Positions 25,256 through 35,519 are shown, counted from the first letter of the stretch. The stretch: 38,395 bases of DNA from an uncultured bacterium (GCA_949283935.1 CASDUJ010000021.1:1-38395); one strand, 5' to 3'. Notes: generated by a model from the letters alone, not told the origin. Numbers and translations are program-made.

Positions 25256-25900
25256 ATGGCGCAAATAAAAGAAAAACAAAATTTAGTGTATTTTGTAAAT
25301 TCTAAAATGTATATAAATTTGACTAATTTGTGTACATGTAATTGTGTTTTTTGCATAAGAGATATAACTCCTACTGTAGAAGGTGTTGATATGAAACTTA
25401 AAAACAAAAGTGCTAATTCTAATGAAGTTATTGAGCAAATAAAGTTTTACGCAGATAAAATTGGAACAGAAATAGTTTTTTGCGGATATGGCGAGCCAAT
25501 GATAGAGCTTAAAAATTTAAAAATAATTGCTAAATATATTAAAGAAAACTATTCTAACGTTAAAATCAGAGTCAATACCAATGGACATGCTAATCTTATA
25601 CATAAAAGAAATGTTATACCTGAATTAAGAGAAATAGTTGATATATTTTCTGTCAGTCTTAACGCTGATAATGCAAAACAATATAAAGAAATTACAAGAT
25701 GTTCTTTTGATGCACAAATTGCATTTGATGGAATGAAAGATTTTATTAAGTCTGCAGTGGAAAATAATATAACAACATATGCTACTGTTGTTGAAGGTTT
25801 TAGGGAAATTAATATAAATATTTCTGAATGTCAAAAATTAGCAGAATCTTTAGGTGCAATTTTTCGGGTTAGAAAATATTTGAATGAAGGTTACAGTTAA
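25256..25900 (+). CDS. Radical SAM protein of the TatD-associated type
   Basis: A 214-residue radical S-adenosylmethionine protein. The iron-sulfur site is Cys26, Cys30 and Cys33 in CTCNCVFCIRD. Downstream it has IVFCGYGEPM (the GGE-like SAM motif), VNTNGHANLI and VSLNADNAKQY. This chain of motifs matches the family found next to TatD-type DNases, as I recall it, so I call that family. Here no TatD gene is adjacent: it diverges from the sigma factor and is followed by a terminator. The reaction is unknown. Short size fits the family, which has only the core barrel. The ATG at 25256 is the last before the conserved part; earlier in-frame ATGs at 25235 and 25193 have no better ribosome sites, so the start is uncertain. 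Confidence 0.8.
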   Translation: MAQIKEKQNLVYFVNSKMYINLTNLCTCNCVFCIRDITPTVEGVDMKLKNKSANSNEVIEQIKFYADKIGTEIVFCGYGEPMIELKNLKIIAKYIKENYSNVKIRVNTNGHANLIHKRNVIPELREIVDIFSVSLNADNAKQYKEITRCSFDAQIAFDGMKDFIKSAVENNITTYATVVEGFREININISECQKLAESLGAIFRVRKYLNEGYS

Positions 25901-25928
25901 GTCCGTCGTGTGTGTTCGGACTTTTTGT
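25899..25928 (+). terminator. Terminator overlapping the radical SAM stop codon
   Basis: Arms AAGTCCG (25899-25905) and CGGACTT (25917-25923) with an 11-nt loop, then TTTGTTT. The first arm starts inside the TAA stop, so termination begins with no spacer. Confidence 0.75.
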
Positions 25929-25951
25929 TTATATAGAAAAGAGGAACAAAA

Positions 25952-28114
25952 ATGAGCAAAGATTTAGATGCTATTATGAAACCAAGAGCCATTGCTGTTG
26001 TAGGTGCTTCTACCAAAGATCACACAATTGGTTCAGACATTATGAAAAGATTACAAGAATATAAATTTAATGGTAAAATTTATCCAGTAAATCCTAAAGG
26101 TGGAATTATTGAAGGATTACAGGCTTATACTTCAGTTTTGGAAATTCCAGGAGAAGTTGATTTAGCCATTATAGTTGTAAATGCAAAATTTGTACTTGAT
26201 ACTATTGATCAATGTAACCAAAAAGGTATAAAAGGCTTGTGTATAATTACAGCAGGCTTTAAAGAAACTGGTGCAGAAGGTGCTGAAGCTGAGAAACAAC
26301 TTCTTGCAAAAGTTCGTGAATATGGTATGAGATGTGTTGGACCTAATTGTTTAGGTGTAGTAAATACAGATCCTTCAATTCGAATGGATGGATGTTTTGC
26401 TGAAAGTCTTCCTGAGCGTGGACATATAGGTTTTGTGTCTCAATCAGGAGCTTTAGGTGGAGGTATTTTAAATATATTAAAAGACTTAAATCTTGGGTTT
26501 GCTCAATTTATTTCAATTGGAAACCAAGCAGATGTAAATGCCGAAACAGCTCTTGAATATTGGGAAAATGACAATGATGTAGAACAAATGCTTTTGTATA
26601 TGGAATCTATTCAAAATCCAGCTAATTTTAGAAAATTAGCTTCAAGAATTTCGAAGAAAAAACCTATTCTTGCTTTAAAGGCAGGACGTAGTGCTGCTGG
26701 AGCTTCTGCAGCTTCTTCTCATACAGGTTCGCTTGCAGGAGCCGATAAGGCTGCAAATGCTTTACTTCAACAATCTGGTGTAATAAGAGAATATTCTTTG
26801 AAAAATTTATTTGCTACTGCAAAAGTTTTTGCAAATTGTCCTATTCCTAAAGGTGATAGAGTTGCAATTATAACTAATTCTGGTGGACCAGGAATTATGG
26901 CAACTGATGCTGTTTGTGAGTATGGAATGCAAATGGCAAAAATTTCAGATGCAACAAAAGAAAAATTAAGAAGTTTTCTTCCCTCTGCTGCTTCAGTGAA
27001 AAATCCTGTAGACATGATAGCTTCTGCTCCAATTGAACACTACAAACAAACGCTTGAAACAGTTATTGCAGACGAAAATGTAGATATGATTATGGTTATT
27101 TATCTTCCATTTTTAGGCTTAAAAGATATTGATGTTGCAAAAGCTGTAATGGAAATTAAAGCTAAATATCCACAAAAGCCTGTTGTAGGTGTTTTTATGA
27201 CCAAAAATGAATTTTTCTCCAAACTTTCTGATATGGACGTGAATATGCCATTCTTTATGTACGCAGAAGAAGCTGCAGATGGTTTTAACAGGTTAAATCA
27301 ACAAAGAATTTGGATGGAACAGCCGGAAGGTAAAATTCCTTGTTATGATGTTGACAGAGAAAAAGTTAAACAAATTATTAAGGCTTCAATAGCTGAAGGC
27401 AGAGCCCAATTAACAACTCTTGAATCCATTGATGTGCTTCAAGCTTACGGAATTAGAGCTTGTAAATACGGGTTAGCTACAAATGAAGAAGAAGTTGTTA
27501 ATTTAGGAAATTCTATAGGTTACCCTGTAGTTATGAAAATGACTTCAAAAACTACTTCTCATAAAACCGATGTTGGTGGTGTTAGAGTTAATATTCAGTC
27601 AGAAGAACAACTTAGGGCAGAATACAAAGATCTTATTGCTAAATTAACTGAAAAAGGCCTTTTAGAAGGGCTTGAAGGTGTAATTATTCAAGAAATGGTA
27701 AAAGGTAATAGAGAAATGGTTTGCGGTATAGCAACTGATCCTCAATATGGCCCAATGATGATGTTTGGATTAGGTGGAGTATTTGTTGAAGCATTAAAAG
27801 ATGTAACTTTTAGAATTGCTCCTTTAACTGATCTTGATGCTAAGGCTATGGTTAAATCCGTAAAAGCTTATAAATTGTTGCAAGGGGCAAGGGGTACTAC
27901 TCCTGCACAAATGGAACAAATTGAAGAAACGTTATTACGTTTGTCTCAACTTGTAAATGATTTTAAGTTTATTGATGAATTAGATATTAATCCTTTGTTA
28001 ATTAGTGAAAAAACTGGAGAAGGCATTGCTGTAGACGGTAGAATTAAAGTTAGAATTGAAGAAGCACAAAAAGCTTTAGAAATTTCTTGTACTAGTTGCA
28101 GTTGTTGTCACTAA
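25952..28114 (+). CDS. Acetate-CoA ligase (ADP-forming), fused alpha and beta subunits
   Basis: Converts acyl-CoA (probably acetyl-CoA) with ADP and phosphate to the acid, CoA and ATP, so it makes ATP at the end of fermentation. It is 720 residues with both subunits in one chain. The CoA-binding Rossmann part begins IAVVGASTKDHTIG. The phosphohistidine lies in SSHTGSLAGADKA, and His257 has the same number as the known catalytic residue of the archaeal enzyme. The succinyl-CoA-synthetase-like parts follow, and the ATP-grasp part starts near residue 480 and shows the SHKTDVGGV motif and MMMFGLGGVFVEALKDV. GAGG lies before the ATG. The last eight residues, CTSCSCCH, hold five cysteines and a histidine, a tail not typical of the family. 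It stands between two terminators as a single gene. Confidence 0.92.
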   Translation: MSKDLDAIMKPRAIAVVGASTKDHTIGSDIMKRLQEYKFNGKIYPVNPKGGIIEGLQAYTSVLEIPGEVDLAIIVVNAKFVLDTIDQCNQKGIKGLCIITAGFKETGAEGAEAEKQLLAKVREYGMRCVGPNCLGVVNTDPSIRMDGCFAESLPERGHIGFVSQSGALGGGILNILKDLNLGFAQFISIGNQADVNAETALEYWENDNDVEQMLLYMESIQNPANFRKLASRISKKKPILALKAGRSAAGASAASSHTGSLAGADKAANALLQQSGVIREYSLKNLFATAKVFANCPIPKGDRVAIITNSGGPGIMATDAVCEYGMQMAKISDATKEKLRSFLPSAASVKNPVDMIASAPIEHYKQTLETVIADENVDMIMVIYLPFLGLKDIDVAKAVMEIKAKYPQKPVVGVFMTKNEFFSKLSDMDVNMPFFMYAEEAADGFNRLNQQRIWMEQPEGKIPCYDVDREKVKQIIKASIAEGRAQLTTLESIDVLQAYGIRACKYGLATNEEEVVNLGNSIGYPVVMKMTSKTTSHKTDVGGVRVNIQSEEQLRAEYKDLIAKLTEKGLLEGLEGVIIQEMVKGNREMVCGIATDPQYGPMMMFGLGGVFVEALKDVTFRIAPLTDLDAKAMVKSVKAYKLLQGARGTTPAQMEQIEETLLRLSQLVNDFKFIDELDINPLLISEKTGEGIAVDGRIKVRIEEAQKALEISCTSCSCCH

Positions 28115-28134
28115 TTTTTAAATCATTTTGTAGA

Positions 28135-28165
28135 AAATGCCATTCTTTTGAATGGCATTTTTTTG
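28135..28165 (+). terminator. Strong intrinsic terminator after acetate-CoA ligase
   Basis: Perfect 11-bp arms AAATGCCATTC and GAATGGCATTT with a TTTT loop, followed by TTTTTG. It lies 20 nt past the stop codon and closes the operon before the giant gene. Confidence 0.9.
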
Positions 28166-28334
28166 TGTATTTTTGTAAAAAAATATTAATTTATGTAAAT
28201 ATTTTATAGTAAATAGGTTTAAATTTCGCAAAATTAGCACTTAAAAACTTTGTTAAGAATTTGATTTTTGGGTCTATGTATTTGTAAAATTCATGATAAT
28301 TAATTGTTAATTTATTTTATTGGAGTATTCATAT

Positions 28335-31300
28335 ATGTATAGTAAGCGTTTTTCTTTTGGTTTCTCAATGTCAGAGGTATTAACTGCACTTGGTATTATT
28401 GGAATTTTGGTAATTACTGTTTTAAGTTTAAATAAATTTTCTGATAGTGATTATAAAATAGCTTTAACTAAAATGAATCAATCTGATGCTGCTTTAAAAT
28501 CCTGGGCTAAGGCACAGGCAAAATCAAATGAAACTGGTCTTGGAATAACTGCTAAGATATACGACCAAGATTCATTGACGGAATCTTTGGTAAATACTTT
28601 TAAATCAACTAAGAAGAATATGGAAAGCATAGAAATTTCAGATAAAACTATTAAAGTTGCAGGTGAAAGTGTATCAGATGCAAGAAAAATAAAATTAGAC
28701 AATGGTGTTAACCTTTTGGCAAAGCATATAAATGCTACTTGCGATGTATCAGGTGGCTCTGGCAAAGCTTGCGCTATTATTACGTTGTATATTGATACAA
28801 ATAAAGGCGGAGTAAATACAACTTTAAAAGAAGAATATGCCTTGTTTGCAGATGGTGCTCAAGGTGCAGATGCAATTTTTTCTGATTATGAAAAATCTAA
28901 AGTTTATTCTCAAGGGGAAAAAACTCCTGATGGAGAAGAATGTAAAGCACAATATTGTTATAGCCCTGATATAAGTTGTACTGGAAAAGATTGTCTTGTA
29001 TCTGTACCGGAAGATATAGTTCCTGATAATAAAAATGATTTACCTGCAAATGTATATATTGGACCTGAAGAAAAGTATGCTTGTCCAAATTCTAATTCAA
29101 CAGGTTCTATAATTGTTCAAAAGACAGCTACTTTGCTGGGTGGGGAGCAGGTTATTACAATTGATACCTGCTGTACTTTTCCTAAAATATACAACAAAAA
29201 TTATGATTCATCGGATAAAACTACTGTAAAATGTATTTGTCCTAAAGATTTAGCTATAAATGAAGGTAATGTATTTGATGAAAATGAAGCATCTTGTCAA
29301 AAAACTTGTAAGGCAGGAACTTATGCTAATATTTCAGAAAATTTATGTTTACCTTGTCCAGCAGGATATTATTGTCCAAAGCCTGCTTTATCTACTCCAA
29401 TTATTTGTCCTAAGGGAAGTTATTGTCCTGAAAGTATTACTGTTGATGCAGATGGAGATAAAATTGGTCTTATTTCACCAATAGTTTGTGAAAAAGGAAC
29501 TTACTCCGATAAAGAAGGGCAAATAAAGTGTATAGACAGCTCAGCTGGCCATTATGTTGACAAAGAAGGTTCAAAGGTTCAAATTGACTGTCCTGCCGGC
29601 ACATATTCTTCTGAGCTTAGAGCAATTTCTTCTGAAACTTGTAAAAAATGTCCTATAGGTACATACAATGATTTGCCTGGAGCTACTGAATGTAAAGAAT
29701 GCAAAGATTCATTTACAAATGAAGAAGGAGCTACTTTCTGTCAAAGTTGTCCAATAGGAAGTTTCTTGTATATGGACTCTAAAAGTGGAAATAAGGAATG
29801 TAAATTGTGTAGTGCTGGGTATTATAATGACAAAACTGGAGCATTATCTTGTATTGCCTGTCCAAAAGGTTATTATGCTCCTAATCCAGGTGCTACTGAA
29901 TGTTTACCTTGTTCAATTGGTTCTTACAATGACAAAGTAGGGCAAGCACAATGTACACTTTGTCCTCAAGGTACTACAAATTTTAAAGCTGGAGAGACTG
30001 ATAAATCTTCTTGTAAAAATCCAAATGCAGGAACTTGTAGCGATTTGGCAAATCCTAATTTGATCTTAATTTCAAACGCACAAGAATTTGCAAAAATAGG
30101 GAATGATTCTGCTTATCCTTTAAATGGTAGCTATTGTTTAGTTGAAGATATTGATTTATCAGATTTTGGAACTAATTATAAATATGAAGTTCCTGATTTA
30201 ATGTATCCTTTAAAAAATGGTGAAAAAGAATGTAATGATTGTTTCGGATATGGATTTAAACCAATAGGTTATTATGATTTTTATTATAGAGAAAATGAAA
30301 GAGGTAATGCCGGTAAACTTAACATAGAAAATTATAGATTTAGCGGAATATTAGATGGTAACAATAAAATTATTAAGAATTTCTATCAAAATACTGGTAA
30401 AGCGCTTGCAAGTGGTAGAAATCAGTGGTTTATGGGTTTGTTTGGTCGTCTCAATGGTACTGTTAAAAATTTAATAATTGTAAATCCAAATATTGTTGGT
30501 GGATCTCATTGGAATTCAATACTTGCAGCTTATACTGATCCAAAGGCTGTAATTGATAATGTACGTATCATTGGAGGTTCACTCAAAGCTACTCATTACA
30601 CAGGTGCATTGGCTGGTTATCATGGTAGTGGACTCATTAAAGATTCATTTTCTTCTGCAAAAATTGACGGGCATACTCTTGTAGGTGGTTTAGTTGGTTA
30701 TGGTCCAGGGAAAGTTGAATCTTCTTATGTAACTGGTGATGTAAATGGTGTTATATATGTTGGTGGATTGTTTGGTCGCCAAGATAATGGAAGTATTATA
30801 AAAAATAGTTTTGCTACCGGTTCAGTTTTTGCTTCTGATAACGAAGTAGGTGGACTGGTTGGTCGAACTGGCGGTAGCATAGAAAATTCTTATGCAACTG
30901 GTTTGGTTTATTCAAATAGAGATGAAGTTGGTGGATTAGTAGGACATGCTGTAAATTACGTTCATATTAAAGACAGTTACGCAACAGGTGATGTTTATGG
31001 CAAAGCAAGTGTTGGTGGATTAATTGGTTTTAGCCATGCAACAGTGAATAATTGTTATTCTCTTGGAGCTGTTGTTGGAGAAGAAAATGTTGGCGGTTTT
31101 ATTGGTTATCATAATTATGGAAATGTATACAAAAGTTATTGGAATGTAGATCCTGCAATAGAAATGGGAGCTTCTTATATAAATCAAAATGGTGATACAG
31201 TAACGTCTCCAGCTTATTTGTCTTGTGGTTATATATATAATGAATCAACTTATGCAGATAGTGAAATTAATATTATAAAAGACATTTTGGAAAAGATAGA

Positions 31301-34300
31301 AATATATACTAAATCAGATTTTTCCATGGGGCTTGTTAGTAATTTAGAAATAATTGGTGAAAATGCTGCAAATATGAAAAAATATATTTATTTTGGTTGG
31401 TCTGATGAAAGTTGGTGTTTTACTTGTAGCAATTATCCTCAGTTACTAAATATGCCTTTGTCTAAACTTACAAAAGATACTTGCAATAAAAATTCCTGCA
31501 TGGTTTGCCCTGATAATTCAAGTGGTAATTATTCAAGCGGTTGTATTTGTGACGACGAAAAACATGATGTGTATGTAAGCGAAAGAAATGTTTGTGTGTC
31601 TTGTGAATCTATTGATATAACAAAACCTTATAAAAATCCTTTGACAGGAGTTTGTGAAGCTTGTCCTAGTGGTTCTAGTTGGGATGAATATAAAAAAGAA
31701 TGTATGTTCTGTCCTGAAGGTTCAAAAGGAATTTATCCAAATTGTGTTTGTTTATCTACAGGGGCTCCATATTTTGATGGACAAGAATGTGAAGCTTGTC
31801 CAGATGGAACAATTTTCAAAAACAATAATTGTGTGTTAAAGGAAGCAACGCCTTTAGGATGTGAGGCTGGAGATATAGCTGTTTGGCATTCTATGTCTTT
31901 GAATAGAGTAAGAAATAATCTGAATGGAAGATATTGTGTTATTAAAGATATAAGTTTAGCTGATTACAAATGTGATGATACAAGTGCTGCTAATAAAACT
32001 TGTTCTGAAGGTTGGAGTCCAATTGGTGATTATGCTATTAATCGGACTTTGTTCAGGGGTGTATTTAATGGAAATGGTCATAAAATTACAGATTTGTACA
32101 TTAACCGACAAGATACAGAATATCAAGGCTTATTTGGCTATGTTCATACAAGCGGAAAAATTCTTAATTTGACTGTGGAAGGACAAGTTAATGGTAAAAA
32201 TAATACAGGAATGCTTGTTGGCGCCCAATATAGTGGTATAATTGACAATTGTCATTCTATGGGTAAAGTTTATGGCATGTATTATACAGGCGGACTTGTT
32301 GGAAATGTTAATGCTGTTAGCATAACAAATTCTTCTTCTTCTGCCTCTATAGTTGGTTCTTATTATGTAGGTGGTTTAGTTGGATTATTCCAAGGTGCTG
32401 GAGCAGTAATAAAAGATTCTTATGCAACTGGTTTGGTAAATAGTGCTGCTGCCTACGCTGGCGGCCTTGTTGGACAACAAAGCCCAAATACAAGTATATA
32501 TTATGCTTATTCGACTGGTGATGTTGTAGGTTATGAGCAAAATGGTGGTTTATGCGGAATTGTTTATGGAAATATTGCCAGTTCATTTGCAACAGGTAAT
32601 GTAAGTTCGATAAATTATTATTCTGGTGGTTTAATTGGTATTCAATATGGTGGAAAAGTTGTAAATTCATACGCTAGAGGCGATTCTTATGCAAGAAGAG
32701 GTAGAGCTGGAGGATTTTTAGCTGACCAACGTGCCGGAAATATTATAAATTCATACGCTACAGGTAATTCTTCTGGTTCTTATGGTTTAGGTGGCTTTGT
32801 AGGTTATCAATATTATCGTATGGCAGAAGATGGTACTCAATTATATGGATTAATTCAAAACTCTTATTACGATAAGCAATCAAGTAAAAATAATAATTCC
32901 GTTGGGTGTAGATATGATCCTTATTATGCAGTTTGTGGAGATTTTGATCCTGTAACTCGTAAAACAACTTGGCGTGAAGCTGAAAAAGTTACTGCAAAAA
33001 CTACTACGGAAATGTATAAATTGACAGATGGTAATTGGTCAAATGATGATTGGTGCTTTACTTGTAACAATTATCCTGTTTTGAAAGGTATGCCTGAAGG
33101 TGCACCTGTTGCTACTTCTTGTGAAAATGCTTGTATGTATTGTCCTGCTTTAGCTCAAGGTAAGTATCCTTCTTGTGATTGTTCAGCTGTAAGTGGAAAC
33201 CCGGCTTATGATTCTTTTGCTAATATTTGCACTTCTTGTGAATTTATTAATCCAAGTAAACCTGCATGGACTGGTACAGAATGTACATCTTGTGCAAAAT
33301 TCAATTCTAATACTCCTATATGGAGTTCAGCAACCGGTAATTGTGTTTCTTGCGCAACTTTTACAAATAATTCCAAACCAATTTATAATCCAGTTGATGG
33401 AAGTTGTATGACCTGTTCAGCTTATACTAATGGAACTCAACCTATGTGGAGCGGTTCTGCTTGTGTAAGCTGTCCTGTAAACAAACCTGTTTGGAAAGAT
33501 GATAAATGTTTATCTTGTTTTGATGCTACTCCAAGAAAACCTATTTGGGATTCTGAAAATCAAAAATGTGTTTCCTGTCCTTCAGATAAACCTTATTTTG
33601 ATGGAATAAATTGTACAACTTGTCCTGCTGATATGCCTGTTTGGGATGAAACAACTGCAAAATGCATATCTTGTGGTGCTGGCAATTATTGGACAAATTC
33701 TTCAGGGGCTTATGGAATAACTGAGAATGCAAATATTTGCAAACCTTGTCCAAAGGGTACTTATCAAAATGAAGCCAACAAAAATACTTGTATTTCTTGT
33801 GCAGCAGGAACTTATCAAGATGAACTTGGACAGATTGCTTGTAAATCTTGTCCTGTAGGGCATTATTGTAATACTACTAAACTTGCTGCGCCAATAAAAT
33901 GTCCTGTAAGACAATATCAAAATTTAGAAGGTAAAACTTCTTGTTACGCTTGCCCCAAAGGATATTATTGCCCTACTTCTGCGATGGTAAATCCTATGCC
34001 TTGTACTTCTGGAGCTTATCAAGATGAGACAGGACAAACAACTTGTAAAATTTGTCCTGCAGGTTCTAAATGTCCAGATAAAGGTATGACAAATCATAAA
34101 TTGTGTGGAACAAGTGAATACCAACCTTTAGAAGGACAAACTATATGTTTAAGCTGTCCTGCTGATAAACCTGTAAGTTTTGCTACTTATTGCAGTTCTT
34201 GTCCAACTAATAAACCTGTTTATAATTTACAAACTGCTTCTTGTATATCTTGTGATGCAGGAACTTATGCTACAGATTCTAGTTTGGCTTTTAACATTTC

Positions 34301-35519
34301 AAATCAACCAACTATATGTGCAACTTGTCCTGTGGATACTTACCAATCTGAAAAAAATAAACATTATTGTAATCCTTGTGCAAATCCAGCTGTAGAAACT
34401 TCTACTTCTTGTTCTTGTCCTGATTATGGTGAATTGTATGTAATTCATTTTGGACATTCTCATAATCCTTTGACCTATATGAACGCAAGTTGGTTAACCT
34501 CCCACGGTTATGATTCATCTATTTCATATAGAACTATAGCTATGCTTATTGATTATATTTTAGATGGAGCACAAGAGTCGGATCAAATTGCCAAAGGTCT
34601 TGCTGAAGTAAAATCTAAAATGTCTACAGAAGACCTAAATAGAACTATTGGAGGTTCATCTGATGGAATAGTTTATGTTATTAATCAAAAAGGCAAAGTT
34701 CTGGCTTCTTTCCCTGCTAATGTATTTTTAGATTACAATTCTGCAGGTGGCTTTGTCTCAGGTAGAGTTTTGAACACAACAGCTATAAATAATTCAGGAA
34801 TTACAAAAATTAAATATGATATTACAGGTAGAACTCATAAATATGAAAATAATAATCAAATTTATTTGCAATATTTTGGAGGAAATCTTTTGATTAATGA
34901 TTTGCCTTGTTCATATCCAATTTTAACTGCAATAAAAGAAAAATCTCCTATTATTCTTGATTTGAAACATAATGGTATTAAACTTACAGATATTACAAAT
35001 GGAGTTATGTTTGATATTCAAGGAAATGGCCAAAAAGTTTTGACTTCTTGGACTGAAAAACAAGATTCTTTTGATGATGCGTTTCTTGTTTATGATAAAA
35101 ATAAAGATAACCAAATAACTTCAGGAAAAGAACTTTTTGGTGACCAAAGTGGTTCTGCTACTGGTTATGAAGAACTTGCTAAATATGATGATAATAATGA
35201 CGGAGTTTTAGATGAAAATGATAAAATATTTAGTGAATTAAAATTATGGTGTGACAAAAACAAAAATGCTGTAGTAGATGAAGGCGAACTACAAACATTA
35301 AAGGAACAAAATATTGTCAGTATTTCTACTTCTTACAAAGTTGAATATGATGAATTTGGAAATCTAAAACGTGATGTATTTGGAAATATTATAGGTTATA
35401 CAAGTTCTTTTGTTCAAAAAGTTTGGGATGCAAGTAAAAATGCTTGGGATTATATTTCAGGTTTAACATCTGATATATTCTTTAAGTTTATTGATTTTGG
35501 AACTACTTTATTTGATTAA
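28335..35519 (+). CDS. Giant prepilin-like surface protein with cysteine-rich, GLUG and EF-hand modules
   Basis: About 2394 residues. The N-terminus (YSKRFSFGFSMSEVLTALGI) is a class III type IV prepilin leader with cleavage after Gly and Glu at +5, then a hydrophobic helix. Next come a pilin-like region (to about 325), Cys-rich ephrin-receptor-like repeats with CPAGTY and CPIGTYND units (about 325-565), and GLUG block 1 of about 6 units with VGGLVGY cores (about 668-937). A Cys-rich segment (about 1045-1190), GLUG block 2 of about 8 units (about 1242-1508) and a long Cys-rich region (about 1592-2035) follow. The C-terminus has VLxLxxNG-type DLKHNGIKLTD and three EF-hand-like loops, DKNKDNQITSGKE, DDNNDGVLDEND and DKNKNAVVDEGE (about 2248-2318). 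The ATG at 28335 has GGAG 9 nt upstream; a TTG at 28320 is less likely. Likely an adhesin exported through a pilin pathway, function inferred. No catalytic motif seen. Confidence 0.85.
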   Translation: MYSKRFSFGFSMSEVLTALGIIGILVITVLSLNKFSDSDYKIALTKMNQSDAALKSWAKAQAKSNETGLGITAKIYDQDSLTESLVNTFKSTKKNMESIEISDKTIKVAGESVSDARKIKLDNGVNLLAKHINATCDVSGGSGKACAIITLYIDTNKGGVNTTLKEEYALFADGAQGADAIFSDYEKSKVYSQGEKTPDGEECKAQYCYSPDISCTGKDCLVSVPEDIVPDNKNDLPANVYIGPEEKYACPNSNSTGSIIVQKTATLLGGEQVITIDTCCTFPKIYNKNYDSSDKTTVKCICPKDLAINEGNVFDENEASCQKTCKAGTYANISENLCLPCPAGYYCPKPALSTPIICPKGSYCPESITVDADGDKIGLISPIVCEKGTYSDKEGQIKCIDSSAGHYVDKEGSKVQIDCPAGTYSSELRAISSETCKKCPIGTYNDLPGATECKECKDSFTNEEGATFCQSCPIGSFLYMDSKSGNKECKLCSAGYYNDKTGALSCIACPKGYYAPNPGATECLPCSIGSYNDKVGQAQCTLCPQGTTNFKAGETDKSSCKNPNAGTCSDLANPNLILISNAQEFAKIGNDSAYPLNGSYCLVEDIDLSDFGTNYKYEVPDLMYPLKNGEKECNDCFGYGFKPIGYYDFYYRENERGNAGKLNIENYRFSGILDGNNKIIKNFYQNTGKALASGRNQWFMGLFGRLNGTVKNLIIVNPNIVGGSHWNSILAAYTDPKAVIDNVRIIGGSLKATHYTGALAGYHGSGLIKDSFSSAKIDGHTLVGGLVGYGPGKVESSYVTGDVNGVIYVGGLFGRQDNGSIIKNSFATGSVFASDNEVGGLVGRTGGSIENSYATGLVYSNRDEVGGLVGHAVNYVHIKDSYATGDVYGKASVGGLIGFSHATVNNCYSLGAVVGEENVGGFIGYHNYGNVYKSYWNVDPAIEMGASYINQNGDTVTSPAYLSCGYIYNESTYADSEINIIKDILEKIEIYTKSDFSMGLVSNLEIIGENAANMKKYIYFGWSDESWCFTCSNYPQLLNMPLSKLTKDTCNKNSCMVCPDNSSGNYSSGCICDDEKHDVYVSERNVCVSCESIDITKPYKNPLTGVCEACPSGSSWDEYKKECMFCPEGSKGIYPNCVCLSTGAPYFDGQECEACPDGTIFKNNNCVLKEATPLGCEAGDIAVWHSMSLNRVRNNLNGRYCVIKDISLADYKCDDTSAANKTCSEGWSPIGDYAINRTLFRGVFNGNGHKITDLYINRQDTEYQGLFGYVHTSGKILNLTVEGQVNGKNNTGMLVGAQYSGIIDNCHSMGKVYGMYYTGGLVGNVNAVSITNSSSSASIVGSYYVGGLVGLFQGAGAVIKDSYATGLVNSAAAYAGGLVGQQSPNTSIYYAYSTGDVVGYEQNGGLCGIVYGNIASSFATGNVSSINYYSGGLIGIQYGGKVVNSYARGDSYARRGRAGGFLADQRAGNIINSYATGNSSGSYGLGGFVGYQYYRMAEDGTQLYGLIQNSYYDKQSSKNNNSVGCRYDPYYAVCGDFDPVTRKTTWREAEKVTAKTTTEMYKLTDGNWSNDDWCFTCNNYPVLKGMPEGAPVATSCENACMYCPALAQGKYPSCDCSAVSGNPAYDSFANICTSCEFINPSKPAWTGTECTSCAKFNSNTPIWSSATGNCVSCATFTNNSKPIYNPVDGSCMTCSAYTNGTQPMWSGSACVSCPVNKPVWKDDKCLSCFDATPRKPIWDSENQKCVSCPSDKPYFDGINCTTCPADMPVWDETTAKCISCGAGNYWTNSSGAYGITENANICKPCPKGTYQNEANKNTCISCAAGTYQDELGQIACKSCPVGHYCNTTKLAAPIKCPVRQYQNLEGKTSCYACPKGYYCPTSAMVNPMPCTSGAYQDETGQTTCKICPAGSKCPDKGMTNHKLCGTSEYQPLEGQTICLSCPADKPVSFATYCSSCPTNKPVYNLQTASCISCDAGTYATDSSLAFNISNQPTICATCPVDTYQSEKNKHYCNPCANPAVETSTSCSCPDYGELYVIHFGHSHNPLTYMNASWLTSHGYDSSISYRTIAMLIDYILDGAQESDQIAKGLAEVKSKMSTEDLNRTIGGSSDGIVYVINQKGKVLASFPANVFLDYNSAGGFVSGRVLNTTAINNSGITKIKYDITGRTHKYENNNQIYLQYFGGNLLINDLPCSYPILTAIKEKSPIILDLKHNGIKLTDITNGVMFDIQGNGQKVLTSWTEKQDSFDDAFLVYDKNKDNQITSGKELFGDQSGSATGYEELAKYDDNNDGVLDENDKIFSELKLWCDKNKNAVVDEGELQTLKEQNIVSISTSYKVEYDEFGNLKRDVFGNIIGYTSSFVQKVWDASKNAWDYISGLTSDIFFKFIDFGTTLFD

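Noticed and set aside
32347-32670. 107-codon minus-strand frame within the giant gene
   Set aside because: His/Asn/Gln-rich low-complexity product that is the antisense of the GLUG repeats; no start signals.
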